From the NCBI RefSeq assembly GCF_018333215.1, contig NZ_BORO01000005.1, positions 62,001 to 126,000 of the forward strand: a stretch of 64,000 bases of DNA. The letters are read 5' to 3'. Below are positions 16,538-25,861 of this stretch, in pieces. The first letter of the stretch is position 1; each line of letters starts with the position of its first letter. The translations under genes and the position numbers were made by a program. The notes under the pieces are model-generated. The model searched no databases and was not told the origin of the DNA. It worked only from the letters and a program-made list of their open reading frames with translations. Source of the DNA: Oceanobacillus sp. J11TS1. Its GTDB lineage: Bacteria; Bacillota; Bacilli; Bacillales; Amphibacillaceae.

Positions 16538-17257
16538 ATGAAATATACATATTTGTTTGCATTACCTTTCATTTTTCTACTCTTAAGCGGCTGCATGTAT
16601 CCTCAAAGTGAACGTGCAGAAAATCAAGTTCCGAATGAAGAACAGTTAGCGGTTGTCCAGCAGGCAGTAGAGACCTACCGAGAAGAAGAAGGCGGATTGG
16701 TGCCAATACAGACAAAAGGCAATGATACACCTATTTTTGAAAAGTATTTAATTGATTTTAAACAGATGCAGGAAAAAGGTTATCTGACTGAAATACCAGG
16801 AAATGCATTTGAAGAAGGTGGCGTATACCAATATGTCATTGTTGATCCAGAAAATGACTTACTCGTACGGCTAATTGATTTACAAGCAACAGAACAACTG
16901 CGCAGTGTCAATATACGATTAGATGTCTATAGACAAGAGCACACTTATCCGGCATTTGGAGAAAAAATTTCTGATCAAATTTATACAGTCGATTATGAAA
17001 AGCTAGGTTTAAAGGAAGCGCCGACCGTAACAAGCCCTTATTCACAAGCGGATTTGCCGATTGTGATGGATTTAGAAGGGAATTTATACATTGATTATTC
17101 TTATGATTTGAATCAAGCATTAGAGGAATATGATCATGATTATAGAGAAGGCGATGATATTCGTTATCTCTTAGTCGATCATGCACCATTTGTTCCTGTT
17201 TATTCACTGCCATATACCATAAAAGATGGCCAAGCAGTATTTATGGAAGAAAGCTAA
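16538..17257 (+). CDS. yphF: YphF lipoprotein
   Basis: A 239-residue predicted lipoprotein. The signal peptide ends in the lipobox LLSG-C with the lipidated cysteine at residue 19. The mature part is acidic and contains no enzyme motif I can name. Length and context (yphE before, spoIVA after) match B. subtilis YphF (244), whose function is not established. The ATG at 16538, with AAAGGAG upstream, is chosen over 16505 because it gives a clean signal peptide. A terminator follows. Confidence 0.85.
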   Translation: MKYTYLFALPFIFLLLSGCMYPQSERAENQVPNEEQLAVVQQAVETYREEEGGLVPIQTKGNDTPIFEKYLIDFKQMQEKGYLTEIPGNAFEEGGVYQYVIVDPENDLLVRLIDLQATEQLRSVNIRLDVYRQEHTYPAFGEKISDQIYTVDYEKLGLKEAPTVTSPYSQADLPIVMDLEGNLYIDYSYDLNQALEEYDHDYREGDDIRYLLVDHAPFVPVYSLPYTIKDGQAVFMEES

Positions 17258-17261
17258 TTAG

Positions 17262-17297
17262 AAGAGTCATACAGTTAATAAGACTGTATGACTCTTT
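17262..17297 (+). terminator. yphF terminator
   Basis: AAGAGTCATACAGT pairs with ACTGTATGACTCTT around a short AT loop, followed by a modest T-tract. Confidence 0.82.
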
Positions 17298-17783
17298 CGT
17301 TTTAGGGAAGATGAAGATAGCCACAGCCAGTCTTTGCCTTATGAAAAAACGAGGCCATGTTTATCCTATTTTGCGATAACATCATGATTTTGACGCAGAT
17401 CCGAATAAATTAGTGTGTTTTGCATCAGGAAGACACTTTATAAAAGGAAAATGGTTTTCAATTGTTCTTCGATATAAAGGTGTTTAATCGCATTGTGTGC
17501 GGTTACACTTACCCCTCCCATGAATGTAGTTTTATTAGATTGAAATGTAGAATAAATCGTTTTACATAGGCATATACATGGAATTATAAAGTTGCTTTAT
17601 GAAAACACCGCTTTTCTAAACATATTGTCATTTAACAAGCGTATTTGTTGTTGAATTTATTTAGAAGAAGAAATTAAAGTGCTATTTAAATTCTCTAATC
17701 CGTTTGACAAATAGGAAAGAGAAAGAAATTTAGCTTTACTTCATCTACTCTGATGGACGTGTTACGAAAATATGTGAAACCAG
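17298..17783. other. Non-coding stretch upstream of spoIVA
   Basis: About 490 bases without a credible gene on either strand and without a repeat I can recognise. It is AT-rich and contains many scattered stops. The spoIVA promoter lies immediately after it. It may be remnants of a lost gene. Confidence 0.4.
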
Positions 17784-17813
17784 TCATAATCTAATAGGAC
17801 AACATCATAGACT
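17784..17813 (+). promoter_or_regulatory. Sigma-E promoter for spoIVA
   Basis: TCATAAT at 17784-17790 (consensus KMATATT) and CATAGACT at 17806-17813 (consensus CATACAnT) are 15 bases apart. They are 60 bases upstream of spoIVA, which is sigma-E controlled in B. subtilis. Confidence 0.75.
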
Positions 17814-17873
17814 GTTAGTGTCCAACTATTACGGGTGATGTATATCAAAGTACGGAGATCGGGAGGGGATCTT

Positions 17874-19352
17874 TTGGAAAAAACAGATATTTTTAAGGAT
17901 ATATCGAAACGAACAAATGGTGACATATATCTTGGAATCGTCGGAGCAGTCCGTACAGGAAAGTCCACCTTTATTAAAAAATTTATGGAGTTAGTTGTAC
18001 TTCCGAATATTGAAAGTGAAAGTGAACGAGCAAGAGCACATGACGAATTACCGCAAAGCGCAGCAGGAAAGACAATTATGACAACAGAACCAAAGTTTGT
18101 TCCAAATCAAGCAGTACAAGTAAATGTAGAGGATGGATTAGAAGTAAATGTTCGTCTAGTTGACTGTGTTGGCTATGCTGTAGAAGGTGCAAAAGGGTTT
18201 GAAGATGAAAATGGTCCACGTATGATTCATACACCGTGGTATGAGGACCCTATCCCTTTTCATGATGCAGCAGAAATCGGTACCCGCAAAGTAATTCAGG
18301 AGCATTCTACAATTGGGGTCGTCGTTACCACAGATGGAACCATTGGAGAAATAGATAGGGAAGACTATATTGAAGCAGAGACAAGGGTTATTGAAGAGTT
18401 AAAAGAAGTTGGTAAACCTTTCATTATGGTCATTAATTCAACAGAACCACATAGCAAAGCTACCTCATTGCTTCGAGATGAGCTGATGGAAGAGCATGAC
18501 ATTCCAGTTTTAGCAATGAGTGTAGAGTCCATGACAGAACATGATGTCTATAATGTATTGCGTGAAGCATTGTTTGAGTTCCCGGTACTTGAAGTGAATG
18601 TGAATCTTCCAAGCTGGGTAATGGTTTTAAAAGAAAATCATTGGCTTCGTCAAAACTATCAAGAAGCAATACAGGATACGGTAAAAGATATCAAGCGGTT
18701 GCGAGATGTTGATCATATTGTTGGCCATTTTAGAGATTATGAATATATTGAAGGGGCTAACTTGGCCGGAATGGAAATGGGAGAAGGTATCGCCGAAATT
18801 GATTTACATGCACCTGACCAATTATATGATCATGTGTTAAAGGAAATCGTAGGAGAAGAAATTCGCGGGAAAGACCATTTATTAGAATTAATGCAGGACT
18901 TTGCGCATGCTAAGCGAGAATATGATCAAGTTTCTGGCGCTATACAAATGGTCAAACAAACTGGGTACGGTATTGCTGCTCCAAGTTTAGAAGATATGCA
19001 ATTGGATGAACCAGAAATTATCCGCCAAGGATCAAGGTTTGGTGTTCGATTAAAAGCAGTCGCGCCATCTATTCATATGATTCGTGTCGAAGTAGAGTCT
19101 GAATTCTCTCCAATAATCGGAACGGAGAAGCAAAGTGAAGAGCTGGTTCGCTATCTCATGCAAGATTTTGAAGAAGATCCACTATCTATTTGGGAATCAG
19201 ATATATTTGGCAGATCATTGAGCTCTATTGTCCGAGAAGGTATTCAAGGAAAAATTTCTTTAATGCCAGAAAATGCCAGATATAAATTAAAAGATACTTT
19301 AGAAAGAATTATAAATGAAGGATCAGGCGGTTTAATCGCTATTATATTATAA
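17874..19352 (+). CDS. spoIVA: Stage IV sporulation protein A, coat morphogenetic ATPase
   Basis: A 492-residue cytoskeletal-type ATPase that polymerises on the outer forespore membrane, anchored by SpoVM, and forms the base layer of the spore coat. The Walker A motif GAVRTGKST is at about residues 25-33. The family is very strongly conserved and the length equals B. subtilis SpoIVA exactly when the TTG at 17874 is used, which has GGGAGGGG upstream. The C-terminus ends in the expected GSGGLIAIIL. A sigma-E promoter lies upstream and a terminator follows directly. Confidence 0.98.
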   Translation: MEKTDIFKDISKRTNGDIYLGIVGAVRTGKSTFIKKFMELVVLPNIESESERARAHDELPQSAAGKTIMTTEPKFVPNQAVQVNVEDGLEVNVRLVDCVGYAVEGAKGFEDENGPRMIHTPWYEDPIPFHDAAEIGTRKVIQEHSTIGVVVTTDGTIGEIDREDYIEAETRVIEELKEVGKPFIMVINSTEPHSKATSLLRDELMEEHDIPVLAMSVESMTEHDVYNVLREALFEFPVLEVNVNLPSWVMVLKENHWLRQNYQEAIQDTVKDIKRLRDVDHIVGHFRDYEYIEGANLAGMEMGEGIAEIDLHAPDQLYDHVLKEIVGEEIRGKDHLLELMQDFAHAKREYDQVSGAIQMVKQTGYGIAAPSLEDMQLDEPEIIRQGSRFGVRLKAVAPSIHMIRVEVESEFSPIIGTEKQSEELVRYLMQDFEEDPLSIWESDIFGRSLSSIVREGIQGKISLMPENARYKLKDTLERIINEGSGGLIAIIL

Positions 19353-19382
19353 GCAGCTAATTTACAGCTGCTTATTTTTTTG
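19351..19382 (+). terminator. spoIVA terminator
   Basis: AAGCAGCT pairs with AGCTGCTT around seven bases, followed by ATTTTTTT. It starts at the stop codon. Confidence 0.88.
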
Positions 19383-19596
19383 TTCATAAAAAATTGGTAT
19401 ATCGTATTTTAAACAGACTTTTTAAAGCAAGGATAATAAAAAATTACTTCTCAACGCCAAAAAAAACTTTGAAATACCGTATAGATTTAGGGTAAGCTGA
19501 CAATGCTTGTTTAGTAAGGATTTAGCCTATTTAACTTAAGAAAAAGGAAATTTCATGTAAAATCTCAATAAATTCTAGAGAAATCGATAGTTTTTG

Positions 19597-19625
19597 TTGA
19601 ATTTTATCTCAAACTCGTTTATTAT
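19597..19625 (+). promoter_or_regulatory. Sigma-A promoter for hbs
   Basis: TTGAAT (19597-19602) and TATTAT (19620-19625) are separated by 17 bases, giving a leader of about 100 bases before the hbs start. The whole gap 19383-19732 is AT-rich and otherwise featureless. Confidence 0.55.
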
Positions 19626-19732
19626 AAGCCTTGTCATCATATCTTAAGGGTGACTTTGATGAAACAGACCATGGAATAGGCAGACTAACAAGTCTATTTG
19701 TCTAATGAATATTTTGGGAGGAGGTGAATGTC

Positions 19733-20005
19733 ATGAATAAAACAGATTTAGTAAATGCTGTGGCTGAAAAAAGCGATCTTTCAAAAAAGGACGCAACAAA
19801 AGCTGTAGATGCAGTATTTGAAGCAGTCATGGATTCACTGAAAAATGGTGAAAAAGTACAATTAATCGGTTTTGGTAACTTTGAAGTTCGTGAACGTTCT
19901 GCACGTAAAGGACGTAATCCACAAACAGGAGAAGAAATCGAAATTCCTGCAAGCAAAGTTCCTGCTTTTAAACCAGGTAAAGCTCTTAAGGATAGCGTGA
20001 AATAA
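19733..20005 (+). CDS. hbs: Histone-like DNA-binding protein HU
   Basis: A 90-residue HU/IHF-family protein that coats and bends chromosomal DNA. The MNKTDLV N-terminus, the [13 protein letters not shown] core strand and the RNPQTGEEI arm are textbook. The ATG at 19733 has GGGAGGAGG seven bases upstream; the frame extends nine bases further but into that site. It is a single-gene unit between spoIVA and mtrB with a very strong terminator, consistent with high expression. Confidence 0.97.
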   Translation: MNKTDLVNAVAEKSDLSKKDATKAVDAVFEAVMDSLKNGEKVQLIGFGNFEVRERSARKGRNPQTGEEIEIPASKVPAFKPGKALKDSVK

Positions 20006-20031
20006 TAAGTTTTACATATCCGGAGCATACA

Positions 20032-20075
20032 AAAGGGAGGGGCACGTTCATAAACGTGCCCCTCTCCTTTGTTTA
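20032..20075. terminator. hbs terminator
   Basis: AAAGGGAGGGGCACGT pairs with ACGTGCCCCTCTCCTTT around six bases, one of the strongest hairpins in the window. Confidence 0.9.
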
Positions 20076-20133
20076 TAATATAAGATTTTATCATGTACAT
20101 ATAGCGACTTATTTAAACATGGAGGGATAATAC

Positions 20134-20358
20134 ATGTCTGATCAGAGTGTTAAAGCAGATTATTTCGTTATTAAAGCGTTGGAAGACGGCGTACAAGTAA
20201 TTGGTTTAACTCGTGGTAGTGATACAAAGTTTCATCATTCCGAAAAACTAGATCAAGGAGAAATTATGATTGCTCAATTTACAGAGCATACTTCTGCCAT
20301 TAAAGTTCGCGGTAAAGCACTTATTCAAACAAGCCACGGTGAGGTAGAAAATTTATAA
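20134..20358 (+). CDS. mtrB: trp RNA-binding attenuation protein TRAP
   Basis: A 74-residue protein that forms an 11-subunit ring, binds tryptophan, and wraps (G/U)AG repeats in the trp leader to cause termination. The family core with [18 protein letters not shown] and [14 protein letters not shown] is intact, including the KFH and KVRG residues known to contact RNA. In B. subtilis mtrB follows folE (mtrA), but here no folE lies upstream. The trp operon that TRAP regulates is also not in its B. subtilis position among the aro genes of this window. Confidence 0.96.
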   Translation: MSDQSVKADYFVIKALEDGVQVIGLTRGSDTKFHHSEKLDQGEIMIAQFTEHTSAIKVRGKALIQTSHGEVENL

Positions 20359-20449
20359 TGTGTTTATGAAAGCAGAAATAAATTTATAAAATTTGACGCA
20401 TATTAATTCGTAGGTTATCTGAGGCAGCAAGGGGAATTCGACTAGCGTT

Positions 20450-20478
20450 GAACCAACCCTAAATGTCTGGTTCGGTTT
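20450..20478 (+). terminator. Putative mtrB terminator
   Basis: GAACCA (20450-20455) pairs with TGGTTC (20468-20473), followed by GGTTTTC. The stem is short and the T-run weak, so termination may be partial. Confidence 0.55.
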
Positions 20479-20566
20479 TCTCTCGTTTTTTAACAGACGC
20501 GGAGTGCATTTTTCTGTAGAAGCTTTTAATGGTATGAGTTCTTTCGTTTTTATAACGTGTAAAATG

Positions 20567-20575
20567 TGCTATAAT
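20567..20575 (+). promoter_or_regulatory. Extended -10 promoter for hepS-menG-hepT
   Basis: TGcTATAAT lies 32 bases before the hepS start. The -35 region is only a T-rich stretch. Confidence 0.55.
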
Positions 20576-20607
20576 AGCAAAAGCAATGAAAGGCTGAAAG
20601 GATCCAG

Positions 20608-21384
20608 GTGATAGTGTTGACTTCATTTATGACAACAGACAAGAGTTATAGAAAAATACTGGAAGATAAATTGTATGATCCATATATCCATAAGCATATA
20701 AGTTATCCAGTTATCGATGAAGAGAAGTGGAAATTATTATTATTTCTTATTGAACAACATAAATCGTTAACTACGGTACAACGTGAAAAATATATTATTT
20801 CAACCATGCTTGTTCAAATTGCCTTGGATACACATGATTTGGTTCCAATTAAACAAAGAGCTGATACAGAAAGTGAAATAATCGAAAAGCAGCTTCAAGT
20901 GCTCTCTGGTGATTATTATAGCGGATTATATTATTTACTGCTTGCAGAAGCTGGAGAAGTCCAGTTTATCCAAACCCTTGCGAATGCCATTCGTGAGATT
21001 AATGAATTAAAAGTAACCTTATACTATGAGGAACAATTACCGCTTGAAACATGGTTAAATATAAAAACGAAATTAAATGCATCTTTATTAGTGCATGTTG
21101 CGAATTATTTATACGGATCCGATTTAGAGTCAATTATTCAAAACTGGCTGATGTATCAACGTTTAGATTCAGAAGAAGCACATTATGGACATTCTTTATT
21201 ACGTGCAGAATGGGAAGAACGTAATGACAAAGCAACATCGATGCCGTTAATAGACGAAAAGTTAATCCGTGATTATGAAAAAGCAGTATATAGCGATATT
21301 TCTAATCTATCTAGTTCAACGGTGTTTATGGAACAATTTTTTTATTCACAAGAAACGAAGCAAATGAGAACTTCAAGACTTTAA
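20608..21384 (+). CDS. hepS: Heptaprenyl diphosphate synthase component I
   Basis: A 258-residue protein of the HEPPP_synt_1 family, the small non-catalytic subunit that determines chain length with HepT to make the C35 side chain of menaquinone-7. The conserved block with ALDTHDLVP (about residue 70) and LSGDYYSGLYYLL (about 99-111) is diagnostic. The exact start is uncertain: GTG 20608, GTG 20614 and TTG 20617 all lie within reach of GAAAGGA or AGGTGAT. It heads the hepS-menG-hepT operon (gerC in B. subtilis). Confidence 0.88.
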   Translation: MIVLTSFMTTDKSYRKILEDKLYDPYIHKHISYPVIDEEKWKLLLFLIEQHKSLTTVQREKYIISTMLVQIALDTHDLVPIKQRADTESEIIEKQLQVLSGDYYSGLYYLLLAEAGEVQFIQTLANAIREINELKVTLYYEEQLPLETWLNIKTKLNASLLVHVANYLYGSDLESIIQNWLMYQRLDSEEAHYGHSLLRAEWEERNDKATSMPLIDEKLIRDYEKAVYSDISNLSSSTVFMEQFFYSQETKQMRTSRL

Positions 21385-21402
21385 AAGGAAGTGTAAAGAA
21401 TT

Positions 21403-22110
21403 ATGAGCTATTCCTCTAAAGAAGAACGTGTCCATCATGTGTTTGAAACAATATATGAAAACTACGACTCGATGAATTCTGTGATTTCGTTTAAACAGCA
21501 TACATTATGGCGTAAAGATGTCATGAAGCGGATGCACGTTTCACCGGGAGACAGCGCGTTGGACGTATGTTGTGGAACAGGAGACTGGTCTATTTCCTTA
21601 GCGAAAGCTGTTGGAACGGATGGGAAAGTAATAGGACTGGACTTTAGCGAGAACATGCTGTCTATTGCAAAGGAAAAAGGGGAGCAGGAACAGTTGGATG
21701 AAATTCAATGGATCCATGGCAATGCGATGGAACTTCCTTTTGAAGATAATCAATTTGATTATGTGACTATTGGATTTGGTTTGCGTAATGTTCCCGATTA
21801 TATGACAGTTCTAAAAGAAATGTACCGTGTTGTAAAACCAGGCGGCATGGTTGTTTGTCTGGAAACTTCACAGCCTACTTTGGTTGGATACCGACAATTG
21901 TATTATTTTTATTTTCAATTTATCATGCCATTATTAGGGAAATTTATTGCGAAAAGTTACCAAGAGTATTCCTGGTTACAAGAATCCGCGAAAAATTTTC
22001 CAGATAAGAATCAGCTGAAGCAAATGTTCTTTGATGCAGGCTTCAAGTATGTTGATGTGAAGACTTATGCTGGCGGTGGCGCTGCTATGCACATGGGGCA
22101 TAAATCTTAA
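21403..22110 (+). CDS. menG: Demethylmenaquinone methyltransferase
   Basis: A 235-residue class I SAM-dependent methyltransferase of the UbiE/MenG family, which carries out the last step of menaquinone synthesis. The SAM-binding motif [10 protein letters not shown] lies at about residues 53-62, then GLDFSENML and the later FGLRNVPD and VVCLETSQP motifs. It sits between the two heptaprenyl synthase subunits, as in B. subtilis, so quinone ring and tail assembly are made together. Confidence 0.95.
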   Translation: MSYSSKEERVHHVFETIYENYDSMNSVISFKQHTLWRKDVMKRMHVSPGDSALDVCCGTGDWSISLAKAVGTDGKVIGLDFSENMLSIAKEKGEQEQLDEIQWIHGNAMELPFEDNQFDYVTIGFGLRNVPDYMTVLKEMYRVVKPGGMVVCLETSQPTLVGYRQLYYFYFQFIMPLLGKFIAKSYQEYSWLQESAKNFPDKNQLKQMFFDAGFKYVDVKTYAGGGAAMHMGHKS

Positions 22111-22149
22111 GAAACGGAATGAATTTACTAGTAAAATAAGGTGACTTAC

Positions 22150-23121
22150 ATGAAACTACCAAAGATTTATGGTTTTTTAACGAAAGATATGGACTCTATA
22201 GAGAAAACATTACAGAAAAGCATTCAGGCTGATCATCCCGTACTTCGAGACGCTTCTACAGCACTATTGAGAGCAGGAGGGAAACGTATTCGTCCTGTTT
22301 TTGTTTTGCTTTCCTGCCATTTAGGGAATTATGATTTTGAGAAGATACAAAAGGTTGCCGTGACTTTAGAACTCATTCATATGGCGACACTCGTTCATGA
22401 TGATGTGATTGATGAAGCCGAGCTTCGTCGCGGGAAACCGACAACAGCCTCTAACTACGGAAATAGAATAGCTATGTATACGGGAGACTTCATACTTGCA
22501 AGAGCTTTGGAAGAAATTACGAAAATAGAGGATCCGAGAATACATACATTATTATCAAAAACACTTGTAGAAGTATCTGTCGGGGAAATTGAGCAAATAG
22601 AATTTAAATATCAATGGAATCAAAACCTGCGTGATTATCTTCGTCGCATAAAGCGAAAGACAGCATTGTTAATTGCATGCAGCTGCAAATTGGGTGCACT
22701 GGTTGGGGGACTAAGTGACCAAGATGCTAACAAGTTATATCGGTATGGCTATTATGTTGGTATGTCTTATCAAATTATAGATGACATACTAGATTTTACT
22801 TCTACTGCAAAAGAGCTTGGAAAACCTGCAGGCAATGATTTGTTACAAGGAAATATTACACTTCCAGTTCTTTACGCGATGGAAAACAAGGAATTGCGAG
22901 ACCAATTTACAACATTAATTACCAGCAAACAGGATATTGAAGAGCAGACCATGCAAAATTTGATTACCTCTTTAAAAAATACAGATGCAATCAAAAGAAG
23001 TTATGCAGTCAGTGATCTTTATTTAAAGAAAGCATTGCGATCCCTGGATGGTTTAGAAACATCCAAAGCAAAGAAAAGTTTACAAGATATTGCTACATTT
23101 ATAGGAAAAAGACGTTCCTAG
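22150..23121 (+). CDS. hepT: Heptaprenyl diphosphate synthase component II
   Basis: A 323-residue catalytic trans-polyprenyl synthase. The first aspartate-rich motif HDDVIDEAELRRG is at about residues 80-92, the second as IIDDILDFT near 213; the GGKRIRP substrate motif lies near residue 42. With HepS it extends farnesyl diphosphate to C35. The ATG at 22150 has AAGGTGA seven bases upstream, while the GTG at 22141 falls inside that site. Confidence 0.95.
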   Translation: MKLPKIYGFLTKDMDSIEKTLQKSIQADHPVLRDASTALLRAGGKRIRPVFVLLSCHLGNYDFEKIQKVAVTLELIHMATLVHDDVIDEAELRRGKPTTASNYGNRIAMYTGDFILARALEEITKIEDPRIHTLLSKTLVEVSVGEIEQIEFKYQWNQNLRDYLRRIKRKTALLIACSCKLGALVGGLSDQDANKLYRYGYYVGMSYQIIDDILDFTSTAKELGKPAGNDLLQGNITLPVLYAMENKELRDQFTTLITSKQDIEEQTMQNLITSLKNTDAIKRSYAVSDLYLKKALRSLDGLETSKAKKSLQDIATFIGKRRS

Positions 23122-23220
23122 TTAAATAAGATATTGTTATTAATCAGATAATTTGTTACTATTTTAGAGGTTAGACTTTTAGAAGTCATATTTTAAATAC
23201 ATAGGGGCAGGGTGATTTAA

Positions 23221-23667
23221 ATGGAAAAAACTTTTTTAATGGTTAAGCCAGATGGTGTGCAACGTAACTTAATTGGGGATATCGTTGCACGGTTTGAACA
23301 AAAGGGGTTTAAATTAGTTGGGGCTAAATTAATGACAATATCTACGGATTTAGCTGAAGCACACTATGGGGAACACAGGGAACGTCCATTCTTCAGGGAG
23401 CTGGTTGATTTTATCACTTCTGGACCAGTATTTGCAATGGTATGGGAAGGAGAAAATATAGTAGCTTCTGCTCGTACAATGATGGGGAAAACAAATCCGT
23501 CTGAAGCACTTCCGGGAACTATTCGAGGAGACTATGGCATTAACGTTGGCAAGAATATCATTCACGGCTCGGATTCTTTAGAAAGCGCTTCAAGAGAAAT
23601 TAGCCTGTTTTTTAACGAAAAAGAGCTTCATTCTTACAACAAACAAACTGAAACATGGATTTATTAA
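23221..23667 (+). CDS. ndk: Nucleoside diphosphate kinase
   Basis: A 148-residue NDP kinase that balances nucleoside triphosphates by ping-pong phosphotransfer. The N-terminal [13 protein letters not shown] motif, the RPFF segment and the active-site histidine in NIIHGSDS (about residue 115) are present. The ATG at 23221 has GGGGCAGGGTG upstream. Location after hepT and before cheR is the same as in B. subtilis. Confidence 0.97.
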   Translation: MEKTFLMVKPDGVQRNLIGDIVARFEQKGFKLVGAKLMTISTDLAEAHYGEHRERPFFRELVDFITSGPVFAMVWEGENIVASARTMMGKTNPSEALPGTIRGDYGINVGKNIIHGSDSLESASREISLFFNEKELHSYNKQTETWIY

Positions 23668-23683
23668 AGTGAAAGCGTTACCT

Positions 23684-23714
23684 AAACCTCCGTTAAATTA
23701 GCGGGGGTTTTTAC
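23684..23714 (+). terminator. ndk terminator
   Basis: AAACCTCCG pairs with GCGGGGGTTT through an AT-rich loop, followed by TTTTT, just ahead of cheR. Confidence 0.75.
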
Positions 23715-23737
23715 GTGAAGGCAGGAGAGGATATTTT

Positions 23738-24511
23738 ATGATGGATGATTATGGTTTAATGAAACAAAAGGTACATCAAGCACTTAAGCTGAATTTAAGC
23801 TTATATAAAGAAACACAAATGAAACGGAGAATTACGACGTTAAGAGATAAATATAAATTTAAAAACTATGTTGATTATTTCGCTGCTTGTCAAAAGGACC
23901 CGAAAATGTTAGAGGAATTCACAGAAAAATTAACGATAAATGTTTCCGAATTTTACCGAAATCCAAATCGCTGGGATGTTTTGCAGAATAAAATCATTCC
24001 TGCATTAATAAAGGGTAAGAAAAGATTAACCATTTGGAGTGCAGCGTGTTCAACAGGTGAGGAACCATACAGTCTGGCAATGATGTTAGAAGAAAATTTT
24101 CCAAACATAAATTATCAAATTCGCGCTACGGACTTTGATCAAACTGTTTTAAAAGCGGCCAAGGAGGGCAATTATCAAGAGCGCTCATTGAAAGAATTAC
24201 CAGCTGCTTTAAAGAAAAAATATTTTACGTCCCAAGGAACGATATTCCAGGTCGACCCCGCATTAAGAAAACATATCCGTTTTGAGCGCCATAATCTATT
24301 AGAAGATGATTATCCAACAGGCGTAGATCTCATCGTATGCCGAAATGTCTTAATTTATTTTACCGATGATGCCAAAAACAATATTTTTCACAATTTTAGT
24401 AAGGCCTTAACAAAAGATGGGTGCTTGTTTGTTGGGAGTACAGAACAGATATTTAACCCCGAACAATTTGGATTTTACTTAGAAGATAGCTTTTTTTATC
24501 GGAAAGACTAA
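23738..24511 (+). CDS. cheR: Chemotaxis protein methyltransferase CheR
   Basis: A 257-residue SAM-dependent enzyme that methylates glutamates on chemoreceptors. It has the all-helical CheR_N region (about residues 1-75) with the NVSEFYRNPN signature and a Rossmann methyltransferase domain starting with IWSAACSTGEEPYS, then CRNVLIYF. Like B. subtilis, this genome keeps cheR away from the main che operon, between ndk and the aro genes. Its presence implies a motile, chemotactic cell. Confidence 0.95.
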   Translation: MMDDYGLMKQKVHQALKLNLSLYKETQMKRRITTLRDKYKFKNYVDYFAACQKDPKMLEEFTEKLTINVSEFYRNPNRWDVLQNKIIPALIKGKKRLTIWSAACSTGEEPYSLAMMLEENFPNINYQIRATDFDQTVLKAAKEGNYQERSLKELPAALKKKYFTSQGTIFQVDPALRKHIRFERHNLLEDDYPTGVDLIVCRNVLIYFTDDAKNNIFHNFSKALTKDGCLFVGSTEQIFNPEQFGFYLEDSFFYRKD

Positions 24512-24540
24512 ATTTACACTACCCGAAATGTTGAGAAATG

Positions 24541-24549
24541 TGGTATAGT
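24541..24549 (+). promoter_or_regulatory. Extended -10 promoter for the aro operon
   Basis: TGgTATAGT lies about 140 bases before aroC with no clear -35. The remaining leader (to 24691) has no recognisable T-box or TRAP-type (G/U)AG array. Confidence 0.45.
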
Positions 24550-24691
24550 AATTAGAAAACTTTCAACTATTTAAACGAGTGAAGTATATTCGGTATTATC
24601 AAAAAAATACGACATGTTATGTTAGGAATGTTTTGGTGATAACTTTTCTTACTCGTTTTTAATAGCTTCAAAAGGTAAAGGAGAATGTATA

Positions 24692-25861
24692 GTGCGTTAC
24701 TTAACAGCTGGAGAGTCACATGGAAAACAATTAACTACGATTATCGAAGGGTTACCTTCCCAGATGGAATTAAAAGCAGAAGATATTAACAAAAGCCTGC
24801 GTAGAAGACAAGGCGGACATGGCAGAGGAAAGAGGATGCAAATTGAAAAGGATACAGTAGACATTACAAGTGGTGTAAGACATGGATATACGCTCGGTTC
24901 TCCTGTTTCACTAGTCATACATAACGATGATTTTAAGCATTGGACAGACATTATGGGAGCCGATCCTTTAGAAGAAGGAGCTAAATTACGCAGAGTTGTA
25001 ACCAAGCCGCGCCCGGGTCATGCTGATTTGAATGGCGGTCTGAAATATGGTCATCGGGATATGCGGAATGTATTAGAACGTTCCTCCGCAAGAGAGACAG
25101 GCGCAAGAGTTGCTGCAGGCGCTGTGGCAAAATCTCTTTTAGAACAACTAGGTATTTATGTTACTGGATATGTGAAAGAGATTGCTGGCATTCGTGCAGA
25201 AGAAAAACTAGATTTGACAGCCAAGGAACGAGCTGAAATTTCTGAGAGTTCCCCTGTTATGGTATTAGATTCAAATGTTGAGCAGCCGATGATTGAAGCC
25301 ATCGATGAGGCAAAAAAAGCAGGTGATTCGATTGGCGGTATTTGTGAAGTATATGTGGAAGGTATGCCGGCTGGAATTGGATCTTATGTTCACTATGATA
25401 GGAAGCTAGATAGTAAAATTGCAGCGAGTGTGGTAAGTATTAATGCTTTTAAAGGGGTAGAATTCGGTATTGGATTTGAAGCTGCCCGATTAAATGGCAG
25501 TGAAGTTCACGATGAAATTGCCTGGAACAAAGAGGATGGATATTATCGTACAACTAACCGTTTAGGCGGTTTTGAAGGTGGAATGACTACGGGCATGCCG
25601 ATTGTGGTACGCGGTGTGATGAAACCTATTCCAACGTTGATGAAGCGCCCATTACAAAGCGTTGATATTGAAACCAAAGAGCCTTTTAAGGCAACTGTAG
25701 AGAGATCGGATGCTTGTGCTGTTCCAGCTGCTTCCGTGGTTATGGAGCATGTGGTCGCTTTTGAAATTGCTAAGGCCATAACGGAACAATTTTCAAGTGA
25801 TCGTTTTCCTCAATTAAAACAAGCTATTGACGCATACCGTGAAGAAATTAGGTGCTTTTAA
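24692..25861 (+). CDS. aroC: Chorismate synthase
   Basis: A 389-residue FMN-dependent enzyme that converts EPSP to chorismate. The N-terminus [10 protein letters not shown], the [12 protein letters not shown] segment and the RPGHADLNG and [10 protein letters not shown] motifs are characteristic. GTG start, with AAGGAG upstream. It is the first gene of a six-gene aromatic operon and its stop codon is followed immediately by the ATG of aroB. B. subtilis calls the same gene aroF. Confidence 0.97.
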   Translation: MRYLTAGESHGKQLTTIIEGLPSQMELKAEDINKSLRRRQGGHGRGKRMQIEKDTVDITSGVRHGYTLGSPVSLVIHNDDFKHWTDIMGADPLEEGAKLRRVVTKPRPGHADLNGGLKYGHRDMRNVLERSSARETGARVAAGAVAKSLLEQLGIYVTGYVKEIAGIRAEEKLDLTAKERAEISESSPVMVLDSNVEQPMIEAIDEAKKAGDSIGGICEVYVEGMPAGIGSYVHYDRKLDSKIAASVVSINAFKGVEFGIGFEAARLNGSEVHDEIAWNKEDGYYRTTNRLGGFEGGMTTGMPIVVRGVMKPIPTLMKRPLQSVDIETKEPFKATVERSDACAVPAASVVMEHVVAFEIAKAITEQFSSDRFPQLKQAIDAYREEIRCF

